Origin: JAFDXJ01 sp038257845
Lineage (GTDB): Bacteria > Bacteroidota > Bacteroidia > Chitinophagales > Chitinophagaceae
NCBI GenBank assembly: GCA_038257845.1
Contig: JBBSQL010000012.1
Coordinates: 9,003-73,002 of the forward strand
DNA length: 64,000 nt
Reading direction: 5' to 3'
Shown here piece by piece: positions 43,389 to 51,459 of the stretch; within the stretch, counting starts at the first letter, position 1; each line of letters begins with the position of its first letter. The translations under genes were made by a program, and so were the position numbers. The notes under the pieces were generated by a model, which was not told where the DNA came from, did not search any database, and saw nothing but the letters and a program-made list of their open reading frames with translations.

Positions 43389-44402
43389 ATGAGTTCCATT
43401 AAAGTTGCAATCAATGGTTTTGGCCGCATAGGCCGCCTTGTTTTCCGCCAGATCTATAATATGGACGGAATTGATGTGGTTGCCATCAATGATCTTACAA
43501 GTCCGAAAGTATTGGCACATTTGCTAAAATATGACAGCGCCCAGGGCCGCTTCGAAGCTGATGTAAAATCAACAGATGATTCAATAGTTGTTAATGGAGA
43601 AAAAATAAATATTTACGCTCAGAAAGACCCTTCTCAAATTCCATGGGGAAAACACGAAGTGGATGTTGTGATTGAAAGCACCGGCTTTTTCGCAGATAAA
43701 GATAAAGCGCATGCACATATCGCAGCAGGCGCAAAACGCGTAGTAATTTCTGCACCTGCCACAGGCGAACTGAAAACAGTTGTTTTCAATGTGAACCATG
43801 AAATCCTGGATGGCGCTGAAACCATTATCTCCTGTGCATCATGTACTACAAACTGCCTGGCGCCAATGGCAAAAGTGCTGAATGATTCTTATGGTATTGT
43901 TACCGGTTTCATGACCACAATTCACGCGTATACCAACGACCAGAATACGCTGGATGCACCTCATCCAAAAGGTGATCTTCGCCGTGCAAGAGCTGCTGCG
44001 GCCAATATCGTTCCCAACAGTACAGGCGCTGCAAAAGCAATTGGCCTGGTACTTCCTGAATTGAAAGGAAAATTGGATGGCAATGCACAGCGTGTTCCTG
44101 TGATCACCGGTTCACTTACAGAACTGACTACTATTTTAAATAAAAAAGTTTCCGTAGATGAAGTGAATGCCGCTATGAAAGCCGCATCCAATGAGAGTTT
44201 TGGCTATACCGAAGATGAAATTGTAAGTTCAGATGTAATCGGCACACATTATGGTTCATTGTTCGATGCTACACAGACAAAAGTCATCACCCAGGGCGAT
44301 CATCAATTAGTGAAAACCGTGAGCTGGTATGATAATGAAATGAGCTATGTAAGCCAACTGGTTCGCACTGTTCAATTCTTTGCAGGCCTAATTTCAAAAT
44401 AA
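43389..44402 (+). CDS. gap: Glyceraldehyde-3-phosphate dehydrogenase
   Basis: GAPDH oxidises glyceraldehyde-3-phosphate to 1,3-bisphosphoglycerate with NAD and phosphate. The 337-residue protein opens with the NAD-binding INGFGRIGRLVFRQIY. The catalytic Cys is in the invariant ISCASCTTNCLAPMAKVLND, and MTTIHAYTNDQNTLD, RARAAAANIVPNSTGAAKAIG and SWYDNEMSYVSQLVRT are all standard. It is followed by pgk, the next glycolytic step, but with a strong terminator between the two genes. Confidence 0.97.
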   Translation: MSSIKVAINGFGRIGRLVFRQIYNMDGIDVVAINDLTSPKVLAHLLKYDSAQGRFEADVKSTDDSIVVNGEKINIYAQKDPSQIPWGKHEVDVVIESTGFFADKDKAHAHIAAGAKRVVISAPATGELKTVVFNVNHEILDGAETIISCASCTTNCLAPMAKVLNDSYGIVTGFMTTIHAYTNDQNTLDAPHPKGDLRRARAAAANIVPNSTGAAKAIGLVLPELKGKLDGNAQRVPVITGSLTELTTILNKKVSVDEVNAAMKAASNESFGYTEDEIVSSDVIGTHYGSLFDATQTKVITQGDHQLVKTVSWYDNEMSYVSQLVRTVQFFAGLISK

Positions 44403-44424
44403 TTTTTTCTAAAAATATTTTTAT

Positions 44425-44481
44425 ACCGCAGTACGATTTTTTACAACCCGGTCAACCGGTAAATCGAACTGCGGTTTTTTT
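44425..44481 (+). terminator. Strong terminator between gap and pgk
   Basis: ACCGCAGT (425-432) pairs with ACTGCGGT (468-475), and CGATTT (434-439) with AAATCG (461-466), with a single A-A mismatch between. The loop also contains CCGGT/ACCGG. Seven T follow. It should lower or uncouple pgk transcription relative to gap. Confidence 0.85.
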
Positions 44482-44494
44482 AAAATAAAAAATC

Positions 44495-45694
44495 ATGAGT
44501 AGATTTTCTGATCATAATTTCCAAAATGAAAAAGTACTTATCCGTGTGGATTTTAATGTGCCAATGGATAAACTAACCCTGGAAATAACAGATGATACCA
44601 GGATGCGTGCATCAATTCCTACTATTCAAAAAGTGTTGAAAGATGGTGGCAGCGTGATTCTCATGAGCCATCTCGGCAGGCCTAAAAATGGCCCAGAGGA
44701 TAAATTTTCGTTGAAACATTTGGTCAAACATTTAGGCGAATTATTACCCGGCACAACTGTGTTCTTTGCAAATGATTGTGTGGGTGAGCAGGCAGTAATG
44801 ACCGCGAATATGCTCAAACCGGGCGAAGTGCTTTTATTGGAAAATTTACGTTTTCACCCGGAAGAAGAAAAAGGCGATGAAGCATTTGCAAAAAAATTAG
44901 CACAATTAGGAGACGTGTATGTAAATGATGCTTTTGGTACTGCTCATAGGGCGCATGCATCCACTGCTGTGATTGCCAATTTTTTCAGTAAGGATAAAAA
45001 AATGTTTGGCCAACTGATGGAAAACGAAGTGGCCAGTGCGGAAAAAGTATTGCATCATTCTGAATTTCCTTTCATTGCAATCATAGGAGGGGCAAAGGTT
45101 TCAGATAAAATTCTTATTATAGAAAATTTATTGGAAAAAGCCACAGACATCATCATTGGTGGTGGAATGGCGTACACATTTATGAAAGCACAAGGTGGTA
45201 AGATTGGTACTTCATTGTGTGAAGATGACCGGCTGGATACGGCGAAAGAAATCATGCAAAAAGCCATGGATAAAAATGTTTGCCTGCATTTACCCGGCGA
45301 TTCTATCATCGCGGATAATTTTGCTGCCGATGCAAATATTTCCGGCGCACTCAGTAATGATATCCCGGACGGCTGGATGGGACTTGATATTGGCGCCATG
45401 GCCTGCGAAAGTTTTTGCAAGGTCATCAAGAATGCGAAAACTATTTTATGGAACGGGCCGATGGGTGTTTTTGAAATGGACCCATTTCAGCATGGAACGA
45501 AAGCAATCGCAGCAGCTGTTGCCGAAGCCACAGGAGAGGGCGCATTTTCTTTGATCGGTGGCGGTGATAGTGTAGCAGCAGTGAATAAGTTCGGTTTCGA
45601 AAATAAAGTGAGTTATATCAGCACGGGCGGCGGTGCTTTACTGGAATATTTTGAAGGTAAAGTTTTACCGGGCATTGAAGCGATCAATAAATAA
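44495..45694 (+). CDS. pgk: Phosphoglycerate kinase
   Basis: Pgk moves phosphate from 1,3-bisphosphoglycerate to ADP. The 399-residue, two-domain protein has VLIRVDFNVPMDK, DDTRMRASIPTIQKVL, VILMSHLGRPK, LLLENLRFHPEEEKG, VNDAFGTAHRAHAS and, in the nucleotide-binding half, IIGGAKVSDKILIIENLL and ILWNGPMGVFEMDPFQHGT. The C-terminal GGGDSVAAVNKFG and FISTGGGALLEYFEGK-like segments complete the standard pattern. The length is typical. Confidence 0.97.
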   Translation: MSRFSDHNFQNEKVLIRVDFNVPMDKLTLEITDDTRMRASIPTIQKVLKDGGSVILMSHLGRPKNGPEDKFSLKHLVKHLGELLPGTTVFFANDCVGEQAVMTANMLKPGEVLLLENLRFHPEEEKGDEAFAKKLAQLGDVYVNDAFGTAHRAHASTAVIANFFSKDKKMFGQLMENEVASAEKVLHHSEFPFIAIIGGAKVSDKILIIENLLEKATDIIIGGGMAYTFMKAQGGKIGTSLCEDDRLDTAKEIMQKAMDKNVCLHLPGDSIIADNFAADANISGALSNDIPDGWMGLDIGAMACESFCKVIKNAKTILWNGPMGVFEMDPFQHGTKAIAAAVAEATGEGAFSLIGGGDSVAAVNKFGFENKVSYISTGGGALLEYFEGKVLPGIEAINK

Positions 45695-45782
45695 TTTTTT
45701 AAACATCAAAAAAAAATAAAAACGGAGATTCAATTTCAATTATTGAATACATTGTATATTTATCGAATTAAATGAATTAAAA

Positions 45783-46376
45783 ATGAAAACAAAAAACCTT
45801 GGAATAATAGTAATTGTTGCAATCATTCTTGTATTAGGAGGTTGCGGCTGCAGCCAGTATAATGGTTTAGTGACCAGCGATCAACAGGTGAAGCAATTGT
45901 GGAGCAATGTAGAAACGAATTACCAGCGACGTACAGATTTGTATAACAGCGTAATTAAAACCATTGAAGGTTCTGCCAATTTTGAAAAGTCAACTTTACA
46001 GGCTGTAATAGATGCCCGTTCAAAAGCAACCAGCATCCAGGTGGACATTAATGATCCCGCAACATTGGCAAAATACCAGGCAGCGCAAGCGCAGTTGCAA
46101 GGCGCATTCAGCAGGTTGATGGCAGTGGCAGAAGCTTACCCCGATCTAAAAACTACGAAAGCATTCCAGGATTTTCAAACTCAAATTGAAGGCACTGAAA
46201 ACCGTATCAATATTGCCCGTAAGGATTATAATGCAGGTGTGAATGCGTATAATTTGAAAGTGAAAACTTTCCCCGGTAATTTATTTGCAGGCATGTTTGG
46301 CTTCCATGAAAAAGCCTATTACCAGGCTGATCCAGGAAGCGAAAAAGCACCCGACATCCAGTTTAATATAAAATAA
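45783..46376 (+). CDS. LemA family protein
   Basis: This 197-residue protein has an N-terminal membrane segment or lipoprotein-like signal (IIVIVAIILVLGGCGCS). The LemA helical-bundle core follows: YNGLVTSDQQVKQLWSNVET, YQRRTDLYNSVIKTIEG and AEAYPDLKTTKAFQDFQTQIEGTENRINIARKDYN. These proteins expose a helical domain at the membrane and are often encoded beside TPM-domain proteins, as here. The function is unknown. It is the first gene of a three-gene cluster. Confidence 0.92.
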   Translation: MKTKNLGIIVIVAIILVLGGCGCSQYNGLVTSDQQVKQLWSNVETNYQRRTDLYNSVIKTIEGSANFEKSTLQAVIDARSKATSIQVDINDPATLAKYQAAQAQLQGAFSRLMAVAEAYPDLKTTKAFQDFQTQIEGTENRINIARKDYNAGVNAYNLKVKTFPGNLFAGMFGFHEKAYYQADPGSEKAPDIQFNIK

Positions 46377-46385
46377 ACAGGCGCC

Positions 46386-46847
46386 ATGTTTCCATTTACA
46401 CGGAAAAATAAACAAGGCTACTTTTCGAAAGAAGAGCAGGAAAAAATTGTGCAGGCGATCAAAGCGGCAGAATTAAAAACCAGCGGCGAAATCCGTGTGT
46501 ATGTGGAAGGCAAGTGCCGTTTTGTGGATGCGATAGATAGGGCGGCGGAAATTTTTTATGGTTTGAAAATGTATGAAACAATGCATAAAAATGCAACACT
46601 GGTATATGTGGCCATGAAACATAAGCAAGTAGCGGTTTTTGGCGATGAGGGTATTTTGAAAAAAACCGGCACAGCATTCTGGCATGACAATGTGAAAGAC
46701 ATGCTTCAGTATTTTCATAAAGAAAATTATGTTACGGGTATTTGTGAAGTGATCGAAAAGATTGGGCAGGCACTTGAATTACATTTTCCCTATGAAAAAG
46801 ATACCGATAAAAATGAACTGCCGGATGAAATTGTATTCGGAAAATAA
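46386..46847 (+). CDS. TPM-domain protein (short form)
   Basis: The 153-residue protein is a TPM (TLP18.3/Psb32/MOLO-1) domain of the short form without signal peptide: FSKEEQEKIVQAIKAAELKT, SGEIRVYVEGKC, KNATLVYVAMKHKQVAVFGD and a C-terminal helix. TPM domains bind metal ions and occur as phosphatase-like or accessory domains. It starts 9 bp after lemA. It probably acts at the cytoplasmic face with the LemA protein; that is inferred from the recurring neighbourhood. Confidence 0.87.
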   Translation: MFPFTRKNKQGYFSKEEQEKIVQAIKAAELKTSGEIRVYVEGKCRFVDAIDRAAEIFYGLKMYETMHKNATLVYVAMKHKQVAVFGDEGILKKTGTAFWHDNVKDMLQYFHKENYVTGICEVIEKIGQALELHFPYEKDTDKNELPDEIVFGK

Positions 46848-46855
46848 ATGTTAAT

Positions 46856-46883
46856 AAGCCCGGCTTGAACCCGGGTTTATTTT
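46856..46883 (+). terminator. Hairpin between the two TPM genes
   Basis: AAGCCCGG (856-863) pairs with CCGGGTTT (871-878) around a 7-nt loop (one G-U pair). A T-rich tail TATTTT reaches the start codon at 46884. It may be a leaky terminator or attenuator within the cluster. Confidence 0.55.
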
Positions 46884-47672
46884 ATGTCAATAATGAAAAA
46901 ATTACGTTGCTTACTTTTTTTTGTACTGGTCGTTTTTACTACATCCGCACAGGATATTTTAAAACCACCAAATCCACCGCGTCTTGTAAATGATGAAGCG
47001 AATATTCTTTCTCCTGAGCAAAGACAAATACTGGAAGATAAGTTGGTGGCGCTGGATGATAGCACGTCCAATCAAATAACTATTGTAACCATTCCGACAC
47101 TCAATGGATACGATATTGCAGATTATGCCAATAAATTATTCCGTAGTTGGGGAATTGGAGGTAAAAAAAATAACAACGGAATACTCGTACTCGTGGCCCA
47201 GGAAGAAAGGCGGGTGCGCATAGAAGTTGGTTATGGCCTCGAAGGTGCTATTCCGGATATTACTGCAAGCAGTATCATTGATAATGAAATTACGCCTTCG
47301 TTTAAGGAAGGAAATTATTACCGCGGTTTGGATAATGCAATTGATGCACTCAGTAAAGCGGCTGTTGGTGAATACAATGATCCGCGTCAAACAGATAATT
47401 CTTCAGGTGGAGGTTCCATACTTGGGTTTATTATTATTTTGTTTGTCATTTTGATGATTGTCGGAAATAGTGGAAAAGGTGGCGGCGGAAAGGGCGGTGG
47501 TATGATGAGCCGGAGGGGATTTAGTGGTTGGTGGATTCCGTTATTATTTAGTGGTGGAGGAGGTGGCCGTGGTGGTGGTTTTGGAGGATTTGGAGGCGGT
47601 GGTGGTGGCGGAGGTTTTGGGGGATTTGGAGGAGGCGGCGGTGGAGGCGGAGGCGCCAGTGGGGGATGGTAA
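46884..47672 (+). CDS. TPM-domain membrane protein with Gly-rich tail (YgcG type)
   Basis: This 262-residue protein has a signal peptide (KKLRCLLFFVLVVFTTSAQ), then the TPM domain (LVNDEANILSPEQRQILEDK, ITIVTIPTLNGYDIADYANK, GILVLVAQEERRVRIEVGYG, residues about 30-165). One membrane helix follows (GFIIILFVILMIVGNS) and then an extreme Gly-rich tail from about residue 198 to the end, with runs such as GGGGGGGGFGGFGG. The arrangement is that of the YgcG/UPF0603 family. Start at 46884 or the in-frame Met at 46893. It closes the lemA cluster. Confidence 0.9.
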   Translation: MSIMKKLRCLLFFVLVVFTTSAQDILKPPNPPRLVNDEANILSPEQRQILEDKLVALDDSTSNQITIVTIPTLNGYDIADYANKLFRSWGIGGKKNNNGILVLVAQEERRVRIEVGYGLEGAIPDITASSIIDNEITPSFKEGNYYRGLDNAIDALSKAAVGEYNDPRQTDNSSGGGSILGFIIILFVILMIVGNSGKGGGGKGGGMMSRRGFSGWWIPLLFSGGGGGRGGGFGGFGGGGGGGGFGGFGGGGGGGGGASGGW

Positions 47673-47895
47673 ATTGAGGTATATGTGTAGAATTAATATA
47701 AATTTACACAAATGCATCTGAGGAATTGGAGAGCATTTTATGGAATAGCGATTGATTATATTGTTCTATATAAATTAGGAATGAGATAATTGCACGCTAA
47801 CGAAATTGAAAACGCATGCCCTAAATTAAAATGAACATTTCAGGGGAGATCTTGTTAAGAATATTTTTAAACTATTACATCGTTTAATATATGAT

Positions 47896-48108
47896 CTATG
47901 GCTTTTCAATCAGTAGCCTCATTAAGCAAGCCTCATTTAAGGTTGTATCACTAATCATCCCACCTTTATTAAGATTCAGTATGTAAACTTTTTGATTACT
48001 TGGGTTATATATTTTCAACGCAATTCCAGTTAAATTTTTGCCTTCTAATGGCTCAACCGTGCACCCATTTTTTTTAAGATGCCTTATAAAGTTAGCAACA
48101 GAAATCAT
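47896..48108 (-). CDS. HicA-like small protein (toxin partner of a HicB-like antitoxin)
   Basis: The 70-residue protein has the HicA-like layout of an N-terminal helix (ISVANFIRHLKKNGCTVEPL), short strands and a C-terminal helix (DTTLNEACLMRLLIEKP). HicA toxins are mRNA interferases that need a conserved His in a GSHxxF-type strand. Here that region reads GKNLTGIALKIYNP and holds no His. The only His is H10. It may be a diverged or inactive member, or a different small partner. It overlaps the upstream HicB-like gene by 4 bp (48105-48108), the usual sign of translational coupling. Confidence 0.5.
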   Translation of the reverse strand: MISVANFIRHLKKNGCTVEPLEGKNLTGIALKIYNPSNQKVYILNLNKGGMISDTTLNEACLMRLLIEKP

Positions 48109-48374
48109 GCATTAGTCATTTTTCTGTCTTGATATTTTATTTTAGTCGGTCCCTTTTCATTATGGTATTTTATGAATTCGTTTTTTTTTATGTCTAATAT
48201 GTAAGGGAATATTTCATCTAATAACCTGATCGCTTCTATTTCATTTCTTCCTTGTGAACAAGCTTCCGGGAATTGTACATAATAAGCTGTAAAATCTCCG
48301 GTTTCCTCATCCTTTGTTAAGGCAAGTGTTAGATAAAAATTGATATTTTGATGGGTTATATTAGCTTCTTTCAT
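48105..48374 (-). CDS. HicB-like antitoxin
   Basis: This 89-residue protein matches the partially degraded RNase H fold of HicB antitoxins: FYLTLALTKDEETGDFTAYY, then VQFPEACSQGRNEIEAIRLL, in which the GdFtAyxxqFPEacsqG pattern is the family signature. No DNA-binding helix-turn-helix or ribbon follows, so it may not autoregulate alone. It would neutralise the product of the following gene. An inverted repeat (48401-48432) and a -7 element TATATTTG (minus, 48464-48457) lie upstream. Confidence 0.7.
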   Translation of the reverse strand: MKEANITHQNINFYLTLALTKDEETGDFTAYYVQFPEACSQGRNEIEAIRLLDEIFPYILDIKKNEFIKYHNEKGPTKIKYQDRKMTNA

Positions 48375-48400
48375 AAAAAAAATGTTTTACTTTATTTAAA

Positions 48401-48432
48401 ATTTTGTCATCCTTAATAAGGGATGATAAAAT
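48401..48432. promoter_or_regulatory. Inverted repeat upstream of the HicB-like gene
   Basis: ATTTTGTCATCC (401-412) and GGATGATAAAAT (421-432) are 12-bp arms with one mismatch (G/T, a G-U pair in RNA) around an 8-bp spacer. They lie between the -7 element TATATTTG and the start codon, as expected for an operator or a 5' leader hairpin. Confidence 0.5.
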
Positions 48433-48549
48433 TGTGAAAATCAAGTTTAAGTTTACCAAATATAAAGTTTTTTTACTTAAATATATTTTTCTATCACAAT
48501 TTGATAATTCAAAAGTAACATTTTAAGCAATTATTCGGTTTTGGTTTCA

Positions 48550-49059
48550 TCATTTCAAATCTTTCCTCATAATAAACCAAGTAAGAAATGGAATTCCTAA
48601 TACAAGTATAAAGATTCCCAAATCTATTACGGATGAAACAAATTTAGACTGATTCGGTGCTTCTTTGAAATAATAATGATTTTCATAATGCGCTGGGGTG
48701 AAATCATAGCTATCCTTATCTTCTTCATCTTCAACCCATATTTTGTCATTTTTTATTTGCCCATCTAAAAAAATGCTACGTAATTTTAATGTTACGTTTT
48801 TATCAGATTCTATTGACAAATAAGAACCAAAAACGCTTAATATTAATATCCCAAGTAAGATTGCTTTAGTTGAATTTTTACTAATCAAACCCCTGTCTTT
48901 CACAAATGCATACGCCATAAAAGGGCAGGAAATGAGAACTATCAAAGCTGTCCATGAATTTGCATTTATAAATTGAATTATTGCTACAAGTAAACCTATT
49001 AAATTGATTGCAATGAATAAATGACCTATCCCGTAAAAAAAATTGTTGCCTTTTTTCAT
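48550..49059 (-). CDS. Small membrane protein of unknown function
   Basis: The 169-residue protein has two helices near the N-terminus (LFIAINLIGLLVAIIQFI and SWTALIVLISCPFMAYAFV), a third at residues about 66-84 (TKAILLGILILSVFGSYLS), an acidic extramembrane loop (KIWVEDEEDKDSYDF) and a C-terminal helix (LGIFILVLGIPFLTWFIM). No family recognised. It is unlinked in function to the HicAB-like pair as far as can be seen. It is transcribed on the minus strand alone. Confidence 0.65.
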   Translation of the reverse strand: MKKGNNFFYGIGHLFIAINLIGLLVAIIQFINANSWTALIVLISCPFMAYAFVKDRGLISKNSTKAILLGILILSVFGSYLSIESDKNVTLKLRSIFLDGQIKNDKIWVEDEEDKDSYDFTPAHYENHYYFKEAPNQSKFVSSVIDLGIFILVLGIPFLTWFIMRKDLK

Positions 49060-49180
49060 ACATTCTTTTATACCGCTAATCTATAGATTTATACTCAATG
49101 CTCATAATGAATAAATTAAATGTTAAAAAAAAGCGTTGTGTCTTGAGTACACATATGCCTAGAAATTTTTTTTATATAGT

Positions 49181-50254
49181 TTATTCTCTACTCAATATTT
49201 TTATAAAACGCTCCACATTCGCAAGCGGTTCAATGGGTTTCCCAAAAACTAAATTATCAGATAATTGTTTGGCAAAATAAGGAGCAAGCGAGCAACCTTT
49301 TGTACCCATACCATTTAAAATTGCCAGTGATGGCATAATAGGATGTATGCCTACAAATGGTTTCCGTTCAATGCATCCAGGCCTGAGCGATGCAAGATGG
49401 TTGGTGATTTTAAAAGGTATTTTTAATAAGGCTTTTAATTCCATTTCCTTTTTTAACCGAAAATTTTCAGAAGGCAATGCATCATTGAATTGATGCTCAA
49501 AACTACTGCCGATCCACCATTCATCGTTTTGCCAGGGAGCAATTGTAAGGTTCCCGGATTTATACATGTTGCTTTTGTTTAGGCCTTTAATTTCAGCAAT
49601 CAATGCTTCTCCTTTCGTTATGGTATAAGGTAAATTTTTCCAGGGCGCGTAATTAAATGTTTCAATACCGTTACAGAAAATTATTTTTTTCGCTTGTATA
49701 TTTTTATACACAATACCCTCTTTTTTAAGTGAAAGTTCATCAAAATCAAATAAAGATTTTTCGAGATAATCATGTTCTACCAGGTAGTTATTCCAGCTTT
49801 GTAAAAATGCCTGCACATTTACAAGAAATGCCGGTTGTATTTTTTTTGGTTCAAAATAAAAATTAAAATTTTCTCGGAGTAAAGCAGATTCAACATTTGA
49901 AATACCTGTAATAAATGTATTTTTTTCTGACACTCTTTTTTCCAACGCTTCCTGCATTTGTAAAGTAGGCGGAATCGCCAGAATATTTTTTTCAACAATA
50001 AAATTTTCATTCAACTTTTTGCCTGCATTCGTATACGTTTTTTCTGCAAAACGCATAAGCTCATTGATCATCCATGTTGTCGCCACGATACGGCCTGTAA
50101 CAGGATTGATCATACCACTCGCTACTTTACTTGCCGTAAAATCCGGGTCATTATCTAGGACTGAAATGGTAGCGCCGTTTTCCAGTAAAAAATAACTGAG
50201 AAAACTACCAGAAATACCCTGGCCGATAATTAAATAATCTACGTGCTTCAACAT
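49181..50254 (-). CDS. FAD-dependent oxidoreductase (DAO superfamily)
   Basis: This 357-residue flavoprotein opens YLIIGQGISGSFLSYFLLENG, the FAD-binding Rossmann motif, and continues ASGMINPVTGRIVATTWMIN, which resembles the glycine oxidase and MnmC C-terminal family. KIIFCNGIETFNYAPWKNLPYTITKGEAL and NGMGTKGCSLAPYFAKQLSD complete the DAO pattern. It likely oxidises an amine or amino acid. It lies on the same strand as the YbdK and ATP-grasp genes, 77 bp downstream of the ligase pair, so it may join their transcript. Confidence 0.83.
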   Translation of the reverse strand: MLKHVDYLIIGQGISGSFLSYFLLENGATISVLDNDPDFTASKVASGMINPVTGRIVATTWMINELMRFAEKTYTNAGKKLNENFIVEKNILAIPPTLQMQEALEKRVSEKNTFITGISNVESALLRENFNFYFEPKKIQPAFLVNVQAFLQSWNNYLVEHDYLEKSLFDFDELSLKKEGIVYKNIQAKKIIFCNGIETFNYAPWKNLPYTITKGEALIAEIKGLNKSNMYKSGNLTIAPWQNDEWWIGSSFEHQFNDALPSENFRLKKEMELKALLKIPFKITNHLASLRPGCIERKPFVGIHPIMPSLAILNGMGTKGCSLAPYFAKQLSDNLVFGKPIEPLANVERFIKILSRE

Positions 50255-50331
50255 TAAATGATGGATGTTTTTAAATGAAAAAGATTCCTTTCAGTTGAAA
50301 GAAACCTTTTTATTTTGTTGGGTTTTGGGGG

Positions 50332-51444
50332 TTATTCAAGGAACTGATCATGTATATAATCCACCACATCAATGTGGCTGTTATTTTTTTCATACACAGC
50401 AAGCTGGCGGTCAGCGCCCGTACCATTTTCCAGCATTTTTGTAATATAATTGATGTGAATGCGGCTGCCCAATGAATCCACTACATCATCTACAAAATCC
50501 AGTAATTCATAAATCAGTGCACGTGTATTCACTTCACTTTCTTTTCCAAAATCGATCAGGGTGCCATCAATACCATAACGGCTTGCTCGCCATTTATTTT
50601 CATTGAGAAGCGCTCTTTGATAAAAAATGAAACTCATATTTTGCATACGCAGTTTATACAACTTCACACAAATTGCCTGGAATAATGCAGCGATAGCAAT
50701 GGTTTCAGAGATCGTCATCGGCACATCACATATTCGGAATTCTAAGGTATTAAAGAATGGGTGTACACGCAGATCCCACCAAATCTTTTTGGCATTATCA
50801 ATGCAATTTGTTTTAATGAGCAGGTTTACATAATTATCATACGCTTCTATACTTTCAAAATAATCCGGGATACCTGTGCGCGGAAATTTGTCAAATACTT
50901 TTGTCCGGAAGGATTTATAACCCGTCGTCCTTCCTTCCCAGAATGGAGAGTTAGTACTCAACGCATACACGTGTGGCAAAAAGTACCTGGCAGAATTGGC
51001 AATGTGTATGGCCAGTTTACGATCTTCCATACCTACGTGAACGTGCAGGCCGAAAATCAGGTTACTGCGTGCGGCTTCCTGTAATTCATTCACTATTTGG
51101 CTATACCGAATATGATCTGTAATCAGTTGCTTTGCCCAGTGACTGAAAGGATGTGTTCCGGAAGCGCCCACCCAAAGGCCCAGGTCACCGGCTATTTGTG
51201 AAATTGTTTGCCTTAATACAGATACATCCCTGAATGCATCATCTATATCATTGCAAATATCTGTGCCAACTTCCACTACAGCCTGGTGCATTTCCGCTTT
51301 CACTTTATCCTTGATCACTTTCTGTCCTTCTGTTACTATTTTCTGTTCATGACTTTTTAATTCCCTGGTTTCAGGGTCAATCACCATGTATTCTTCTTCA
51401 ACGCCTAAAGTAAAGTGTTTGTAATTAATATTTGACATTGCCAT
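50332..51444 (-). CDS. YbdK-type carboxylate-amine ligase (GCS2 family)
   Basis: The 370-residue protein belongs to the glutamate-cysteine ligase GCS2 family. It opens FTLGVEEEYMVIDPETRELK, the motif with catalytic Glu residues, and has MHQAVVEVGTDICNDIDDAF, ASGTHPFSHW, FGLHVHVGMEDRKLAI and the NTLEFRICDVP strand. Such proteins join glutamate or another acid to an amine with ATP, YbdK in E. coli having weak gamma-glutamylcysteine activity. The product here is unknown. It follows the ATP-grasp gene by 15 bp, so the two ligases probably act on successive steps, as gshA-gshB do. Confidence 0.9.
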   Translation of the reverse strand: MAMSNINYKHFTLGVEEEYMVIDPETRELKSHEQKIVTEGQKVIKDKVKAEMHQAVVEVGTDICNDIDDAFRDVSVLRQTISQIAGDLGLWVGASGTHPFSHWAKQLITDHIRYSQIVNELQEAARSNLIFGLHVHVGMEDRKLAIHIANSARYFLPHVYALSTNSPFWEGRTTGYKSFRTKVFDKFPRTGIPDYFESIEAYDNYVNLLIKTNCIDNAKKIWWDLRVHPFFNTLEFRICDVPMTISETIAIAALFQAICVKLYKLRMQNMSFIFYQRALLNENKWRASRYGIDGTLIDFGKESEVNTRALIYELLDFVDDVVDSLGSRIHINYITKMLENGTGADRQLAVYEKNNSHIDVVDYIHDQFLE

Positions 51445-51459
51445 TTTTAAATAAATATT

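Noticed and set aside
47540..47672. Simple-sequence repeat array at the end of the TPM gene
   Set aside because: It is the coding sequence of a Gly-rich tail typical of the YgcG family, not an independent repeat element.
47712..47789. 25-codon frame MHLRNWRAFYGIAIDYIVLY
   Set aside because: It is too short to support, with no Shine-Dalgarno or promoter at a suitable distance. The gap 47673-47895 otherwise holds nothing visible.
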